NCBI GenBank assembly: GCA_964400165.1
Contig: CAYNSX010000039.1
Coordinates: forward strand, 1 to 22,358
DNA: 22,358 nucleotides
Source: CAYNSX01 sp964400165
GTDB lineage: Bacteria > Armatimonadota > Hebobacteria > CAYNSX01
Direction: 5' to 3'
Part shown: positions 5,564-13,197 of the stretch, one piece after another
Layout: each line of letters opens with the position of its first letter
Numbering within the stretch: the first letter of the stretch is position 1
Notes under the pieces: model-generated
What the model was told of the DNA's origin: nothing
Databases searched by the model: none
What the model saw: only the letters and a program-made list of their open reading frames with translations
Translations under genes and position numbers: made by a program

Positions 5564-7885
5564 TCATTTCGGTTTGGCGATCGGTTCGACGACGATCTCG
5601 CCGGAGCGGGAGCGGAAGGTCTGGGTGATGAGCGGGCCGGCGGCGGTCACTTCGGCTTCTTCCCAGGCGCCGTTGCGGCGGCGCTGCCAGGCGACGCGGT
5701 GCGAGGAGTCGATGGGCACTTTATAGTCGCCGTCGCGCACGGTCAGTGTGAACTTGGTGAACTCGCCGCCCGAGGACGACCACCCGTCCCCCTTCCACTC
5801 GACGGTGGAGCCGGTACCGAAAACGCGCAGGTGCACCCGCTCGGCGCTGTATTCGATCACCTCCACCCGCGCCGGCGTGTCGGCGATGAGCGTCATCGGA
5901 ATGGGGGTCGCCAGCCAGAGGCGCTGCCCGGGAAAGATGAGGCGCTGCACGGCCTGATCGCCGGCGGGCGTCTCTTGCAAGGCGCTGGCGCAGCGGTAGA
6001 GTTTCGGCTCTCGCGTCAGGACTTCGACGCTTTCGCCGCCGGGGTTCCAGAGCACAAGCCGGCCGTCGGCCAGCGGCGCGTAAATGACATTCGACACGAA
6101 GGCGGGAGGCGAGAGCACCATCCCGCGCGCCGCCATGCCGACGAGGTTCATGTGCAGGCCGTCGAAGACCGGGTCGCCGGGCAGCCAGTATTGCCACAGC
6201 CAGGTCATCCCGAAGACGGCTAGGCCGATCCCCCGCGGCGGCGACACCAGGATGCCGGAAAAGACGATGCCCATCTGCCGCATCCCGACCACGAGGAGCT
6301 CGGGATACGGCAGGTTGTAGAAAGCGATAGGCCCGCTGAACGGCTCCCCTTCGGGGCCGTTGCCGCGCGTGGGGACGCCCAGTCCCATTTCAGGGAAGCG
6401 GTCGTTGCCCCAAGTCCAGAAAGTGGAACTGGCGGTCTGCACGGTGTAGGCGAGCGGCAGCCCGAAGAGTTCGCGCAGGTCGGCGGACATTTCGCCGACA
6501 GCGTCGCCCGCTTCGTGGAAGCCGAAGCCGAGGTCGGCCATCAGGCGCCCGCCGCGCCCGACATAGGCGAGCACGGCCTGCCGCTCGATGAGTGAGAGCG
6601 AGTAGGCCTGCGGCGCGATGAGCAGCGCATACGGGTCGAGACTGACACGCGTCAGGTCTTCCTGGCTCAAGTAGTCCACGAGGCCGAAGCGCGTGCCGTG
6701 GCCGAGGAGCGTGAAGAGCGTCGCAGGGCCGGAATAGGCGCTCGGCAGGTAGCCGTAGGAACCGCGCACTTTGTCGCCGGGGCCGGGCTGAAATGGCTCA
6801 TAGAGGACCGCGAGCGACGGGACCGGCCGCAGCGGCAGCAGCCCCTCGCCCACCAACGCATCCACGGCGGCGCGGATAGCGCGGCGGCGCGGCTCATTGA
6901 GCAGCAGGTCGGACCAGGAATCGAAGCCGATGCCGCAGGCGCCATGCAGCGCGGCGAGGCGCATCCAGTCGGCCAATTCGCCCGGCTGCGCCCGGGCAGC
7001 GAGGATGGGCAGCGGCGCCATTCGGCCACCGCGCCGGCCCATGTCGACGCCGTGCACATTGTGCGTGGCGACATCGCCGCCAGCCAGGTTGGGCTGCAGT
7101 TCTTCGACGATGCCGGCGAAGTCACTGGGGACGCTGATGACAGCACGGAAGTCGCGCACGGCGCCGGCGAAGAGCGGATGCACGGGGTCGGCGATGCGGA
7201 CTTCGTTGGCCCAGAGCGACAACAGGTCGCGGTAGGTCTCCCGGCGGAACTTTGCCAGGTCCACGACGGCGCGGCCGATGCCACCCGGCTTGTCCTCATC
7301 AAGCGCGACGGCGGCGGCCACCGTCGCCTCGCGCCAATTCTCGAATTCGGATCCCCAGGCCGTGTTGAGGGCGTCGAGCGAGCCGTAGATGTCCGTCAGG
7401 TACCCGATGAAGTCGGAGGCGAACTCCGGCACTGCGTCGGACGGCACCGCCTCCACGATCCAGCCGACCAGCCGCGGATAGGCGCGCAGCTTGCCGACTT
7501 CTTGAATGAATTCGCGCACCGCCCGTTGATAGGTGTCGCCGCGCGGGCTCATTGGCGGCAGCGACCGGGGCGCGACGGCGAGCAGAATGAAGAACCCCTT
7601 GGCCTGCGCCTTGCGGATTTGCACATCGAGTTCGGCGACCGCCTCGTCGGACGGGTCGCGCACTTCGATGACGATGCTGTTGAGGCCGGTGTCCTTGTAG
7701 GCGTCGAAGTCTTCCTCGCGCACCGGCCCGCGGGCGAAGAGCAACGGCGTCGGCTTGCCGTCGATGAGGAAGCGGGTCGCCTCGCGCTTGATCTCGACGG
7801 GCGGGGGCCGTTCGGCCGGCGATTCCGCGGCGGCCTGCGCGGCCAGCAGGGCGGCGCAGAGCAGCGCGGCGATGCGCTTATTCAC
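5564..7885 (-). CDS. Secreted GH42 (beta-galactosidase)-like protein, possibly catalytically altered
   Basis: This protein of about 773 residues starts at GTG 7885, overlapping the tatC stop by 8 bases (GTGAATAA). The N-terminus MNKRIAALLCAALLAAQAAAES is a signal peptide. Residues about 55-330 resemble a GH42 TIM barrel: EEDFDAYKDTGLNSIVIEV, LDALNTAWGSEFENW, the RFR-like AKFRRETYRDLLSLW, and ALHGACGIGFDSWSD. Residues about 350-480 (PSLAVLYEPFQ... VLAYVGRGGRLMADLGFGF) look like the flavodoxin-like GH42 trimerisation/GATase domain, followed by beta-rich C-terminal domains. Where GH42 enzymes have 'GW...NE' (acid/base Glu), this protein reads GWIVEAVPSD, so the acid/base residue may be missing or moved. 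Substrate unknown; a carbohydrate-binding or degenerate enzyme is possible. An ATG 11 codons upstream lies within tatC and would weaken the signal peptide. Confidence 0.65.
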   Translation of the reverse strand: MNKRIAALLCAALLAAQAAAESPAERPPPVEIKREATRFLIDGKPTPLLFARGPVREEDFDAYKDTGLNSIVIEVRDPSDEAVAELDVQIRKAQAKGFFILLAVAPRSLPPMSPRGDTYQRAVREFIQEVGKLRAYPRLVGWIVEAVPSDAVPEFASDFIGYLTDIYGSLDALNTAWGSEFENWREATVAAAVALDEDKPGGIGRAVVDLAKFRRETYRDLLSLWANEVRIADPVHPLFAGAVRDFRAVISVPSDFAGIVEELQPNLAGGDVATHNVHGVDMGRRGGRMAPLPILAARAQPGELADWMRLAALHGACGIGFDSWSDLLLNEPRRRAIRAAVDALVGEGLLPLRPVPSLAVLYEPFQPGPGDKVRGSYGYLPSAYSGPATLFTLLGHGTRFGLVDYLSQEDLTRVSLDPYALLIAPQAYSLSLIERQAVLAYVGRGGRLMADLGFGFHEAGDAVGEMSADLRELFGLPLAYTVQTASSTFWTWGNDRFPEMGLGVPTRGNGPEGEPFSGPIAFYNLPYPELLVVGMRQMGIVFSGILVSPPRGIGLAVFGMTWLWQYWLPGDPVFDGLHMNLVGMAARGMVLSPPAFVSNVIYAPLADGRLVLWNPGGESVEVLTREPKLYRCASALQETPAGDQAVQRLIFPGQRLWLATPIPMTLIADTPARVEVIEYSAERVHLRVFGTGSTVEWKGDGWSSSGGEFTKFTLTVRDGDYKVPIDSSHRVAWQRRRNGAWEEAEVTAAGPLITQTFRSRSGEIVVEPIAKPK

Positions 7886-8657
7886 TGGCGTCGCGCTCCG
7901 TTTCCTCGCGCAGGGCATCCTCCGCAGTGCGCCGTCCCTCGAAGATCCGCATTACCCCGATAGTCCCGAAATAGAGCAGGACAATCGGCAGCGTGGCGGC
8001 CAGCAGGGTTACTGGATCCCAGGTCGGCGTGATGATGGCCGCCAGAATCATGATAACCACAATTGCCTGCCGCCATTGCCGGAGCAGCGCCCCGGAGCCG
8101 ATCAGCCCGATCCGCCCCAGAATGAGGAGCAGAATCGGGAACTGGAACACCAGGCCGAACGCGAGATAGACCTTGACCGCCAGGCCGATGTAACGCCCGA
8201 GCGACTGGTAGACGGTGACGCCGGGCGGCGTGAACTGGATGAAGAACGCCACCACCCGCGGCATCAGCGCCCAGGCAAAGGCCAGCCCGCCCGCAAACAG
8301 AAGCAGCATCACCGGCGGCCAGTAGCGCACCGCGGCCCGCTCGCGCGGCGTCAGGCCGGGCCGGATGAACGCCCACAGTTCCCAGAGCACCAGCGGCGCG
8401 GCGAGAATGAACCCAGCCAGGAAACTGACTTTGATTTGCGCGCCGAAGGCCTCGGTGAAGTCGAGCGCGACCACCTGCCCGCCGGCGTCGCGTAGCGCCT
8501 GCCAGGCGGGTTCGAAGAAGATTCGGATGAGCCAGTCGTAGCCCGCCCACGCGACGGCGGCGCCGACCAACACATAGAGGCAAGCGCGGATCACGCGGCG
8601 CCGGAACTCTTCGAGGTGCTCGACGAGCGGGCGCTCGTCGTCCGCGCGGGGACTCAT
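7878..8657 (-). CDS. tatC: Sec-independent protein translocase TatC
   Basis: TatC is the six-helix membrane receptor for twin-arginine signal peptides. The 259-residue protein has the family length. It shows the cytoplasmic N-terminal motif HLEEFRRR (14-21), the periplasmic Phe-Thr-Glu segment DFTEAFGAQIK (66-76, conserved Glu69), the P-x-W-x-F-I-x-P-G-L motif (LVLWELWAFIRPGL), and the late loop ITPTWDPVT. Several hydrophobic spans are evident. The C-terminus is charged. The start ATG at 8657 lies 12 bases after the MBL gene's stop. The next gene downstream, the secreted GH42-like protein, overlaps its stop, but that protein has no twin-arginine motif and is probably a Sec substrate. No tatA/B is seen in the window. 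Confidence 0.97.
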   Translation of the reverse strand: MSPRADDERPLVEHLEEFRRRVIRACLYVLVGAAVAWAGYDWLIRIFFEPAWQALRDAGGQVVALDFTEAFGAQIKVSFLAGFILAAPLVLWELWAFIRPGLTPRERAAVRYWPPVMLLLFAGGLAFAWALMPRVVAFFIQFTPPGVTVYQSLGRYIGLAVKVYLAFGLVFQFPILLLILGRIGLIGSGALLRQWRQAIVVIMILAAIITPTWDPVTLLAATLPIVLLYFGTIGVMRIFEGRRTAEDALREETERDASE

Positions 8658-8669
8658 CGCGCCGCCATG

Positions 8670-9527
8670 CTAGGCGGCGGTCGGAACGGGCAGCAATTCG
8701 TAGCGGCCGGGTTTGGCGGCGCTGATGCGGCCGAGCGGCGTCTTCGCATCATGCTCGAACACGCACAACCACCCGCCGCGCGCGGCATCTTCGAGGATGC
8801 GGCGCTTCGTTTCCAGTGTGGTCATCGGATACAGGTCGTAGGCCATAATCCAGGGCAGGCGCAGGTGCGCGGTAAAGGGGACCAGGTCGGCGAGGAAGAT
8901 GGCAGTCTCGCCGCCGTCTTCGATGACGACCGCCTGGTGGCAGCGCGTGTGGCCGGGCGCGGACAGGTAGCGAATGCCCGCGCAGATTTCGGCGTCGTCG
9001 CCGACGACGACCAGTTTGCCGCGCTCGCGGATGCAGGCCCAGTCGTCGCTGCGGTAACTGCCGCGGGTGCGCTCGTTGCCGTGCTCGGCGTCGTGCAGTT
9101 CGCCGTCGTGCACGAAATAGCGCGCATTGGGAAACGCGGGCACGATGGCATCGCCCTCGCGGCGGGTGTTGCCGCCGGCGTGGTCGAGGTGCAGGTGCGA
9201 ATTGACGACGATGGTGACATCCTCGGCGCGGAAGTCGGCCTCTTCGACGGCAGTGACGACGGTGCGTTGCGGGTCGTTGTCATAGATGTCGAATTCTTCC
9301 ATCGACTGCTTGTTGCCGATGCCGGTGTCGACGACGACGAGGTCGCTGCCGGTCTCGATGAGCAGGCAGTTGAGGCCGAGGACGATGCGGTTGCGCTCAT
9401 CAGCGGGGCAGGAACGCTCCCACGCCGGCTTGGGCACGACGCCGAACATCGCCCCGCCGTCGAGCCGGAAGGTGCCGGTGTTGAGGACATGGAGGCGGAA
9501 GGCGCCGATCGGGATTGCACTGCTCAT
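8670..9527 (-). CDS. MBL-fold metallo-hydrolase
   Basis: This 285-residue protein has all metallo-beta-lactamase-fold metal ligands: H111-L-H113-L-D115-H116 (SHLHLDHAGGN), His193 in SAPGHTRCH, Asp214 in FLADLVPFTAH and His259 in CVFEHD. The opening (FRLHVLNTGTFRLDGGAMFGVVP...W) and VVVDTGIGN are typical of the broad lactonase/AttM-like hydrolase branch. The natural substrate cannot be read from the sequence. The ATG at 9527 overlaps the upstream VapC stop as ATGA, so it is translationally coupled to the toxin gene. tatC follows 12 bases after its stop. Confidence 0.9.
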   Translation of the reverse strand: MSSAIPIGAFRLHVLNTGTFRLDGGAMFGVVPKPAWERSCPADERNRIVLGLNCLLIETGSDLVVVDTGIGNKQSMEEFDIYDNDPQRTVVTAVEEADFRAEDVTIVVNSHLHLDHAGGNTRREGDAIVPAFPNARYFVHDGELHDAEHGNERTRGSYRSDDWACIRERGKLVVVGDDAEICAGIRYLSAPGHTRCHQAVVIEDGGETAIFLADLVPFTAHLRLPWIMAYDLYPMTTLETKRRILEDAARGGWLCVFEHDAKTPLGRISAAKPGRYELLPVPTAA

Positions 9528-9922
9528 TCGATATCCCCAAGCGCCAGCCCGGGAATCCGTTCGAAATGAGATCGATTCCTAGTCAGCAGCGTCAGGTGAT
9601 TCACCAAAGCGGTGGCGCCGATGAATAAGTCCAAGTCAGGGATGAGACGCCCATCCTTCCGGAGTCGTCTCCGAGCGTTCGCAAAGGTCATTGCAACCTC
9701 TTTGTCCACCGGCAGGACGCTCATCGGCAGTAACAGACCGCGAAGCGCAATGCACTCGGGCGCTTCAGGGTTTTCCATCGGGACACCTTCCCACAACTCG
9801 GCCAAGGTAATCACACTGATCGAAACTTCATCGCCAGCAATCAATTTCTCAAGTCGTTCAACGCGGCCGCCATCACCCCGCAGGATGGCGATCAGCCAGT
9901 CCGTATCGAGGAGATACGGCAA
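9524..9922 (-). CDS. VapC-like PIN-domain toxin
   Basis: This 132-residue PIN protein has the normal length and motif order of VapC toxins: Asp6 in YLLDTDWLI, Glu42 in VITLAELWEG, the RLIPDLDLFIGATAL block (Asp96/Asp98), and LLTRNRSHFERIPGL near the C-terminus. VapC toxins are Mg-dependent RNases that cut tRNA or rRNA to arrest growth. The only plausible start is TTG at 9922: the frame is closed by the antitoxin's own TAG stop only two codons earlier (TAG CCC TTG). Its stop overlaps the ATG of the MBL gene. Confidence 0.9.
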   Translation of the reverse strand: MPYLLDTDWLIAILRGDGGRVERLEKLIAGDEVSISVITLAELWEGVPMENPEAPECIALRGLLLPMSVLPVDKEVAMTFANARRRLRKDGRLIPDLDLFIGATALVNHLTLLTRNRSHFERIPGLALGDIE

Positions 9923-9925
9923 GGG

Positions 9926-10144
9926 CTAATCCGGCCGGGTGCCCTCTTCTCGCCAGCGGCGGATGCGCTCGGCGAGGTCCTCAATGCCGGGCAGGTTCTT
10001 CCACGCGCCGGTTGCCGCTCGAACCAGATCGCCCGCCGAATGGGCATCCACGACGACGATGCCCTCAACGCCGTCCTCTAGATCGATAGCTTCGACGGGC
10101 TCGAACCGGCCGTTGCGCAATCTCACTTTGACGAGTTTCTTCAT
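9926..10144 (-). CDS. AF2212/DUF104-like antitoxin, partner of the VapC-like toxin
   Basis: This 72-residue protein starts MKKLVKVRLRNGRFEPVEAIDLEDGVEGIVVV. That fits the beta-strand N-terminus of AF2212-like/DUF104 antitoxins (basic strand, 'NGxFxPxE', 'L-x-x-G', then a hydrophobic strand). The C-terminal half is helical (NLPGIEDLAERIRRWREEGT) and presumably binds the toxin. It ends 3 bases before the vapC start and is in the same reading frame. A small inverted repeat (10154-10164) sits just upstream. The gene lies 45 bases after the AAR-like reductase stop. Family assignment is by pattern; pairing with the PIN toxin makes it secure as an antitoxin. Confidence 0.8.
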   Translation of the reverse strand: MKKLVKVRLRNGRFEPVEAIDLEDGVEGIVVVDAHSAGDLVRAATGAWKNLPGIEDLAERIRRWREEGTRPD

Positions 10145-10153
10145 GGCGAAACC

Positions 10154-10164
10154 ACTGTACCAGT
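10154..10164. promoter_or_regulatory. Small inverted repeat upstream of the antitoxin gene
   Basis: ACTG-TAC-CAGT lies 10-20 bases before the antitoxin ATG, in a short A+T-richer gap. It may be part of an autoregulatory operator; such short symmetry can also arise by chance. Confidence 0.2.
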
Positions 10165-10189
10165 AATTCCCGTCAGGCGGAATCGGCGG

Positions 10190-11278
10190 TCAAGCCGCTA
10201 CCGGGACGCGGGCGCGGGCGGCGCGGACGCGGGCAATCTGCTCGTCGCTGACCTGCTTCTCGAAGGAACGGAAGCCGGCGAGCCGGAAACCGTGCTTGCG
10301 GGCGAGGGCGTCGATTTCCTTCACCCGGTCGTAGTCGAGCACGCGACCGAGCGAGAACGGCTCGTAGCGCCGCTCGAGCGCCAGCACCATCGTCTCGGCC
10401 ATGCAAGCGTAGCAGGTGCGCGGCGGGAAGCCGAAATCGAAGCCGAAGTCCACGGCGCCTGGCGCCTCGACGACGCCGCCCTCGATGACCAAGACATCGG
10501 GCCGCTGCCGGGCGACGGCGCGGCTGACATCGCGCGGCCGCGAGATGTCGCAGACCACGGCGCCGCACTTGAGGTGGTGCGGGTGCACGACGGCGTCGAG
10601 CGCGCTGGTGACGGTGATGACGATGTCGCAATCGGGGAGCGCGGCGTCGGCGTCGGTGCTGATGGACGCGGCGGCGCTGCCGGGCAGGTCGTCGAGCACG
10701 CCTTGCAGTTTCTGTTCGTCGCGGCCGATGAGCACCAGCGACTGCACGACTTCCGAGAGCAGCATGGCGCTGACGCGGCCGATCGAGCCGGTGGCGCCCA
10801 TCACGCCGGCCCGCGCCGCGGCGCGGTCGATGCCCACCCGTTCGGCGGCGAGCAGTGCGCCTTCGACGCCGGTGGCGACGGTGTAACTGTTGCCCGTCGT
10901 CACCGCGATGCCGACATGCTCTTGAATGGTCTTACCGGCGTCGCCGACGACAGCGGTGTACGCGCCCAGCCCGACAATCTTGGCCGGCGTCTCGCGCTCC
11001 AGCACCTTGATCGTATCGATGATGCGCTTCGTGACGGCGGCAGGGTCGCCCTCGATCTGCTGGCGCGCCGTCAGCGGCACGCCGACGAACCAGCCCTCGG
11101 CCTCGGCGCCGGCGGCGCCGCGGACGCCGGTGATGTGCGACACCCGCATCGGGCCTTTGAGGCGCAGCAGGCCCTCGACCCAGCGCTCGGGCAATAGCCG
11201 GGCGATGGGATATTTGCGCGCCACATCCCACTTGTCGAGCGGGTGCAGGACGAAGCCGAAGGCGCCGCGCTCACTCAC
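10190..11278 (-). CDS. Long-chain acyl-ACP reductase (AAR)-like oxidoreductase
   Basis: This 362-residue protein resembles the aldehyde-forming fatty acyl-[ACP] reductase family known from cyanobacteria. It shows GLGAYTAVVGDAGKTIQEH, the TTGNSYTVATG segment, a Rossmann dinucleotide-binding loop G161-ATGSIG, and VLVIEGGVVEAPGAVDFGFDFGFPP followed by CYACMAETMVLALE. Cys292 there aligns with the catalytic thioester-forming cysteine of AAR. The C-terminus FSLGRVLDYDRVKEIDALARKHGFRLAG is also AAR-like. The expected reaction is NADPH-dependent reduction of acyl-ACP to fatty aldehyde. The start is GTG at 11278, overlapping the upstream gene by 8 bases. No aldehyde-deformylating oxygenase is seen nearby, so the fate of the aldehyde (alcohol, ether lipid, wax) is unknown. 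A shikimate-dehydrogenase-type annotation is the main alternative. Confidence 0.75.
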   Translation of the reverse strand: MSERGAFGFVLHPLDKWDVARKYPIARLLPERWVEGLLRLKGPMRVSHITGVRGAAGAEAEGWFVGVPLTARQQIEGDPAAVTKRIIDTIKVLERETPAKIVGLGAYTAVVGDAGKTIQEHVGIAVTTGNSYTVATGVEGALLAAERVGIDRAAARAGVMGATGSIGRVSAMLLSEVVQSLVLIGRDEQKLQGVLDDLPGSAAASISTDADAALPDCDIVITVTSALDAVVHPHHLKCGAVVCDISRPRDVSRAVARQRPDVLVIEGGVVEAPGAVDFGFDFGFPPRTCYACMAETMVLALERRYEPFSLGRVLDYDRVKEIDALARKHGFRLAGFRSFEKQVSDEQIARVRAARARVPVAA

Positions 11279-12179
11279 CGCGCATCTCCGAGAGCCACTC
11301 GATGCGGGGCATCACGCCGGCGTCGCGCAGCATCGCGGTGAGTTCTTCGGGCGCCAGCGGGCGCCCGGCGCGCGCCACGCACGCCGCCTCGATGACATTG
11401 GCGCCGAACGAGCGCCCGCCAAGCGCGGGCGTCGTGGTGACAAGCAGCAGCGCGCCGCGGCGGCGGCACTCGTCAATATCGGCGGCGGTCACGGTGTTGG
11501 TGATGATCACTTTGTTGGAACAATCGGCGGGCAGGAAGTCGCGGATGAAGTGGAAGTCACCCGCGATGATAGCAGCCCGTTCGGCGTGTTTCGAGCGGTG
11601 CGCACCGTAGCCCTTCTGCTTCTCGCCGGTCGGATAGAGCCATTGGAACGGCAGCCGCACGATGATGGGCAGCAGGAGCGTGGCGACTATGGTGAGCATG
11701 CGCGTGGAGGTGAGCCCGATGGGGACATTGATGGCGCAGATGAGGTCGCCGATGATGAGGCGCGCTCCCGCGTCTTCGAGCGCCCGCGCCATCGGGAAGC
11801 GGTCGACGGCCGAGACCATGAACGCGGGCTGGTCGTGCAGCGAGAGGCCGGTCAGCGGTTTGAAGTAGGCGATGACCCAGGGCTCCCAGTGCGCCTTGAG
11901 GCCGGAGCCGTCGACGACGGGCGTCTGCTTCACTTCCGCGGCGAGGCGCGCCGGTTCGCGCAGGGTGTAGCGGCGCTTGCCGTTGGAGAGCCACAAGTCC
12001 ATGCCGCCGAGGCCGATGGCGTCGGCTTTGCCATCCCATTCGCGCAGCAGGTCGCGGTAGCGGTTCAAGTTGCCGTCGGCGCCGATGCGGCAGACGGAGA
12101 CCGGCTCGCCGCCGAGGGTCAGTTCGTTCTCGCTGTCGCGCGCCGACGAGCCGAGGGAAACCGAGACGACGCGCTTCAC
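11271..12179 (-). CDS. 'Quinate 5-dehydrogenase'-annotated family protein, function uncertain
   Basis: This protein of about 302 residues starts at GTG 12179, overlapping the preceding stop as GTGA. It begins MKRVVSVSLGSSARD and contains well-conserved-looking blocks: DAIGLGGMDLWL, TPVVDGSGLK, VSAVDRFPMARALEDAG, IIGDLICAINVPIG, FQWLYPTGEKQ, IAGDFHFIRDFLP, ITNTVTAADID and TTTPALGGRSFGANVIEA. I recall close relatives carrying the automatic label 'quinate 5-dehydrogenase', but I see no canonical Rossmann GxGxxG or shikimate-dehydrogenase catalytic motif, so the label should not be taken literally. It overlaps the AAR-like gene by 8 bases, and the two are probably co-translated and functionally linked, possibly in fatty aldehyde or lipid metabolism (inference). 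Confidence 0.6.
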   Translation of the reverse strand: MKRVVSVSLGSSARDSENELTLGGEPVSVCRIGADGNLNRYRDLLREWDGKADAIGLGGMDLWLSNGKRRYTLREPARLAAEVKQTPVVDGSGLKAHWEPWVIAYFKPLTGLSLHDQPAFMVSAVDRFPMARALEDAGARLIIGDLICAINVPIGLTSTRMLTIVATLLLPIIVRLPFQWLYPTGEKQKGYGAHRSKHAERAAIIAGDFHFIRDFLPADCSNKVIITNTVTAADIDECRRRGALLLVTTTPALGGRSFGANVIEAACVARAGRPLAPEELTAMLRDAGVMPRIEWLSEMRGE

Positions 12180-12454
12180 TCGCGCTCGTCTCGCCGGATG
12201 CCGAAGGCCAGCGCCAGCCGCTCGCGCACCGTCGCCGACAGCGACGCCACAATCGCCGGGATGACCAGCACCACTTCGATGAGCAGCAGCACGGATGCGG
12301 CGACGCGGAACGCCTGCGCGGCGCCGTCCGCCCCGCGCCGCCCGGCAATCTCGCTCGCCGCCCACGCAACAACGCCAAGTGCGGCGCAGCCGATGACGAG
12401 CGTCCAGGCGCGGCGGGCGAAGGAGGGGCGTTGGCGGTTTTGCAATGCGGTCAC
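12176..12454 (-). CDS. Small two-helix membrane protein, unknown function
   Basis: This 92-residue protein starts at GTG 12454 (GTGA overlap with the upstream stop) and its own stop overlaps the next gene's GTG. The N-terminus is basic (TALQNRQRPSFARRAW). Two hydrophobic stretches, about residues 17-36 (TLVIGCAALGVVAWAASEIA) and 50-74 (RVAASVLLLIEVVLVIPAIVASLSA), are predicted membrane segments. A charged C-terminal tail follows. No family recognised. The tight overlap on both sides says it is translated with its neighbours. Confidence 0.65.
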   Translation of the reverse strand: MTALQNRQRPSFARRAWTLVIGCAALGVVAWAASEIAGRRGADGAAQAFRVAASVLLLIEVVLVIPAIVASLSATVRERLALAFGIRRDERE

Positions 12455-13197
12455 GGTTTCCCGACAGCCCGCAACTCGTGCCAGCCGAGATCGATGGTCG
12501 TGAGTGTTGTGGGCGGCGGAACGCGCCACTCGACAAAGTAGATCGAACCGCTTCGCCGCGCAGACGAGCCCGGCAGGGCTGAACTCACTCTGAAGAGCGC
12601 GGGCATCCGGCGTACGGTTCTCGGCAGGAGGACGCCGTCGTGGCGCCAGACCTTTGCGGTCAAGTGTAGCCGGTCAACAGACTGAGGGAGTCGCACGGCG
12701 TAGCTCGCGACAAGCGAAGCTGTGGGCCAGACGCCCACCGGCCGGATCGCAACCGCCACCCACGCGTTGTTGCGCGAGGGAAAACTCGTGAAGATAGGGG
12801 GCCAGCGTCGATAGGTGTAGGAACCACTGCTTGGCTTCATCCCCTTCTCGATCAGCCGTACGGGCCCTGACTCTGTTTCAGCACTGACGGAGAACATCAG
12901 CTTACCGGGGAGGATGACGCCTTCGGTGGTGTCGAAGGTCATCCTGACAGCATAGTGTCCGGGCTGTGTGCCCTTCGTGATACTGACCACCCGCGCCCGA
13001 TAGTGCAGCGCATGCGCGGCCGCGATGGCGCGTTTCTCCCCAATCGCGGCGATCAGCCCGCCCAGAACCAGAACACTGGCCGCGGTGACAGCCAGATAGA
13101 GAATCCAGCGCAGCGCACCGGCGCGACGCGTCGGTTTGGAATGTGCCGTCATTGGGGCTGTGGTCGAAGAGCGTTCTGAGACCATGGCGCGTTGCAT
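12451..13197 (-). CDS. Membrane-anchored protein of unknown function
   Basis: This protein of about 248 residues starts at ATG 13197, which shares one base with the cmk stop (TGATG); ATGs at 13185 and 13152 are alternatives. After a basic, Ser/Thr-rich N-terminus there is one strong membrane span (ALRWILYLAVTAASVLVLGGLIAAI, about residues 28-52), followed by an apparently extracytoplasmic beta-rich domain (for example HYAVRMTFDTTEGVILPGKLMFSVSAE). Its C-terminus overlaps the next small membrane gene by four bases. No family is recognised. The in-frame extension upstream to 13572 lies wholly inside cmk and is rejected. Confidence 0.6.
   Translation of the reverse strand: MQRAMVSERSSTTAPMTAHSKPTRRAGALRWILYLAVTAASVLVLGGLIAAIGEKRAIAAAHALHYRARVVSITKGTQPGHYAVRMTFDTTEGVILPGKLMFSVSAETESGPVRLIEKGMKPSSGSYTYRRWPPIFTSFPSRNNAWVAVAIRPVGVWPTASLVASYAVRLPQSVDRLHLTAKVWRHDGVLLPRTVRRMPALFRVSSALPGSSARRSGSIYFVEWRVPPPTTLTTIDLGWHELRAVGKP

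Noticed and set aside
5042..5726. Plus-strand frames crossing gatC and its upstream gap
   Set aside because: They run antisense through gatC and the repeat, without ribosome-binding sites or protein-like composition.
6698..7963. Long plus-strand open frame (about 420 codons) opposite the GH42-like gene
   Set aside because: Composition is Arg/Gly/Asp-rich with no domain signal, and the opposite strand has a coherent protein with a signal peptide. High G+C makes such antisense frames common.
10926..12503. Plus-strand open frame of about 525 codons opposite the 'quinate dehydrogenase'-like gene
   Set aside because: Low-complexity composition; the minus strand carries conserved-looking blocks and coupled start/stop overlaps.
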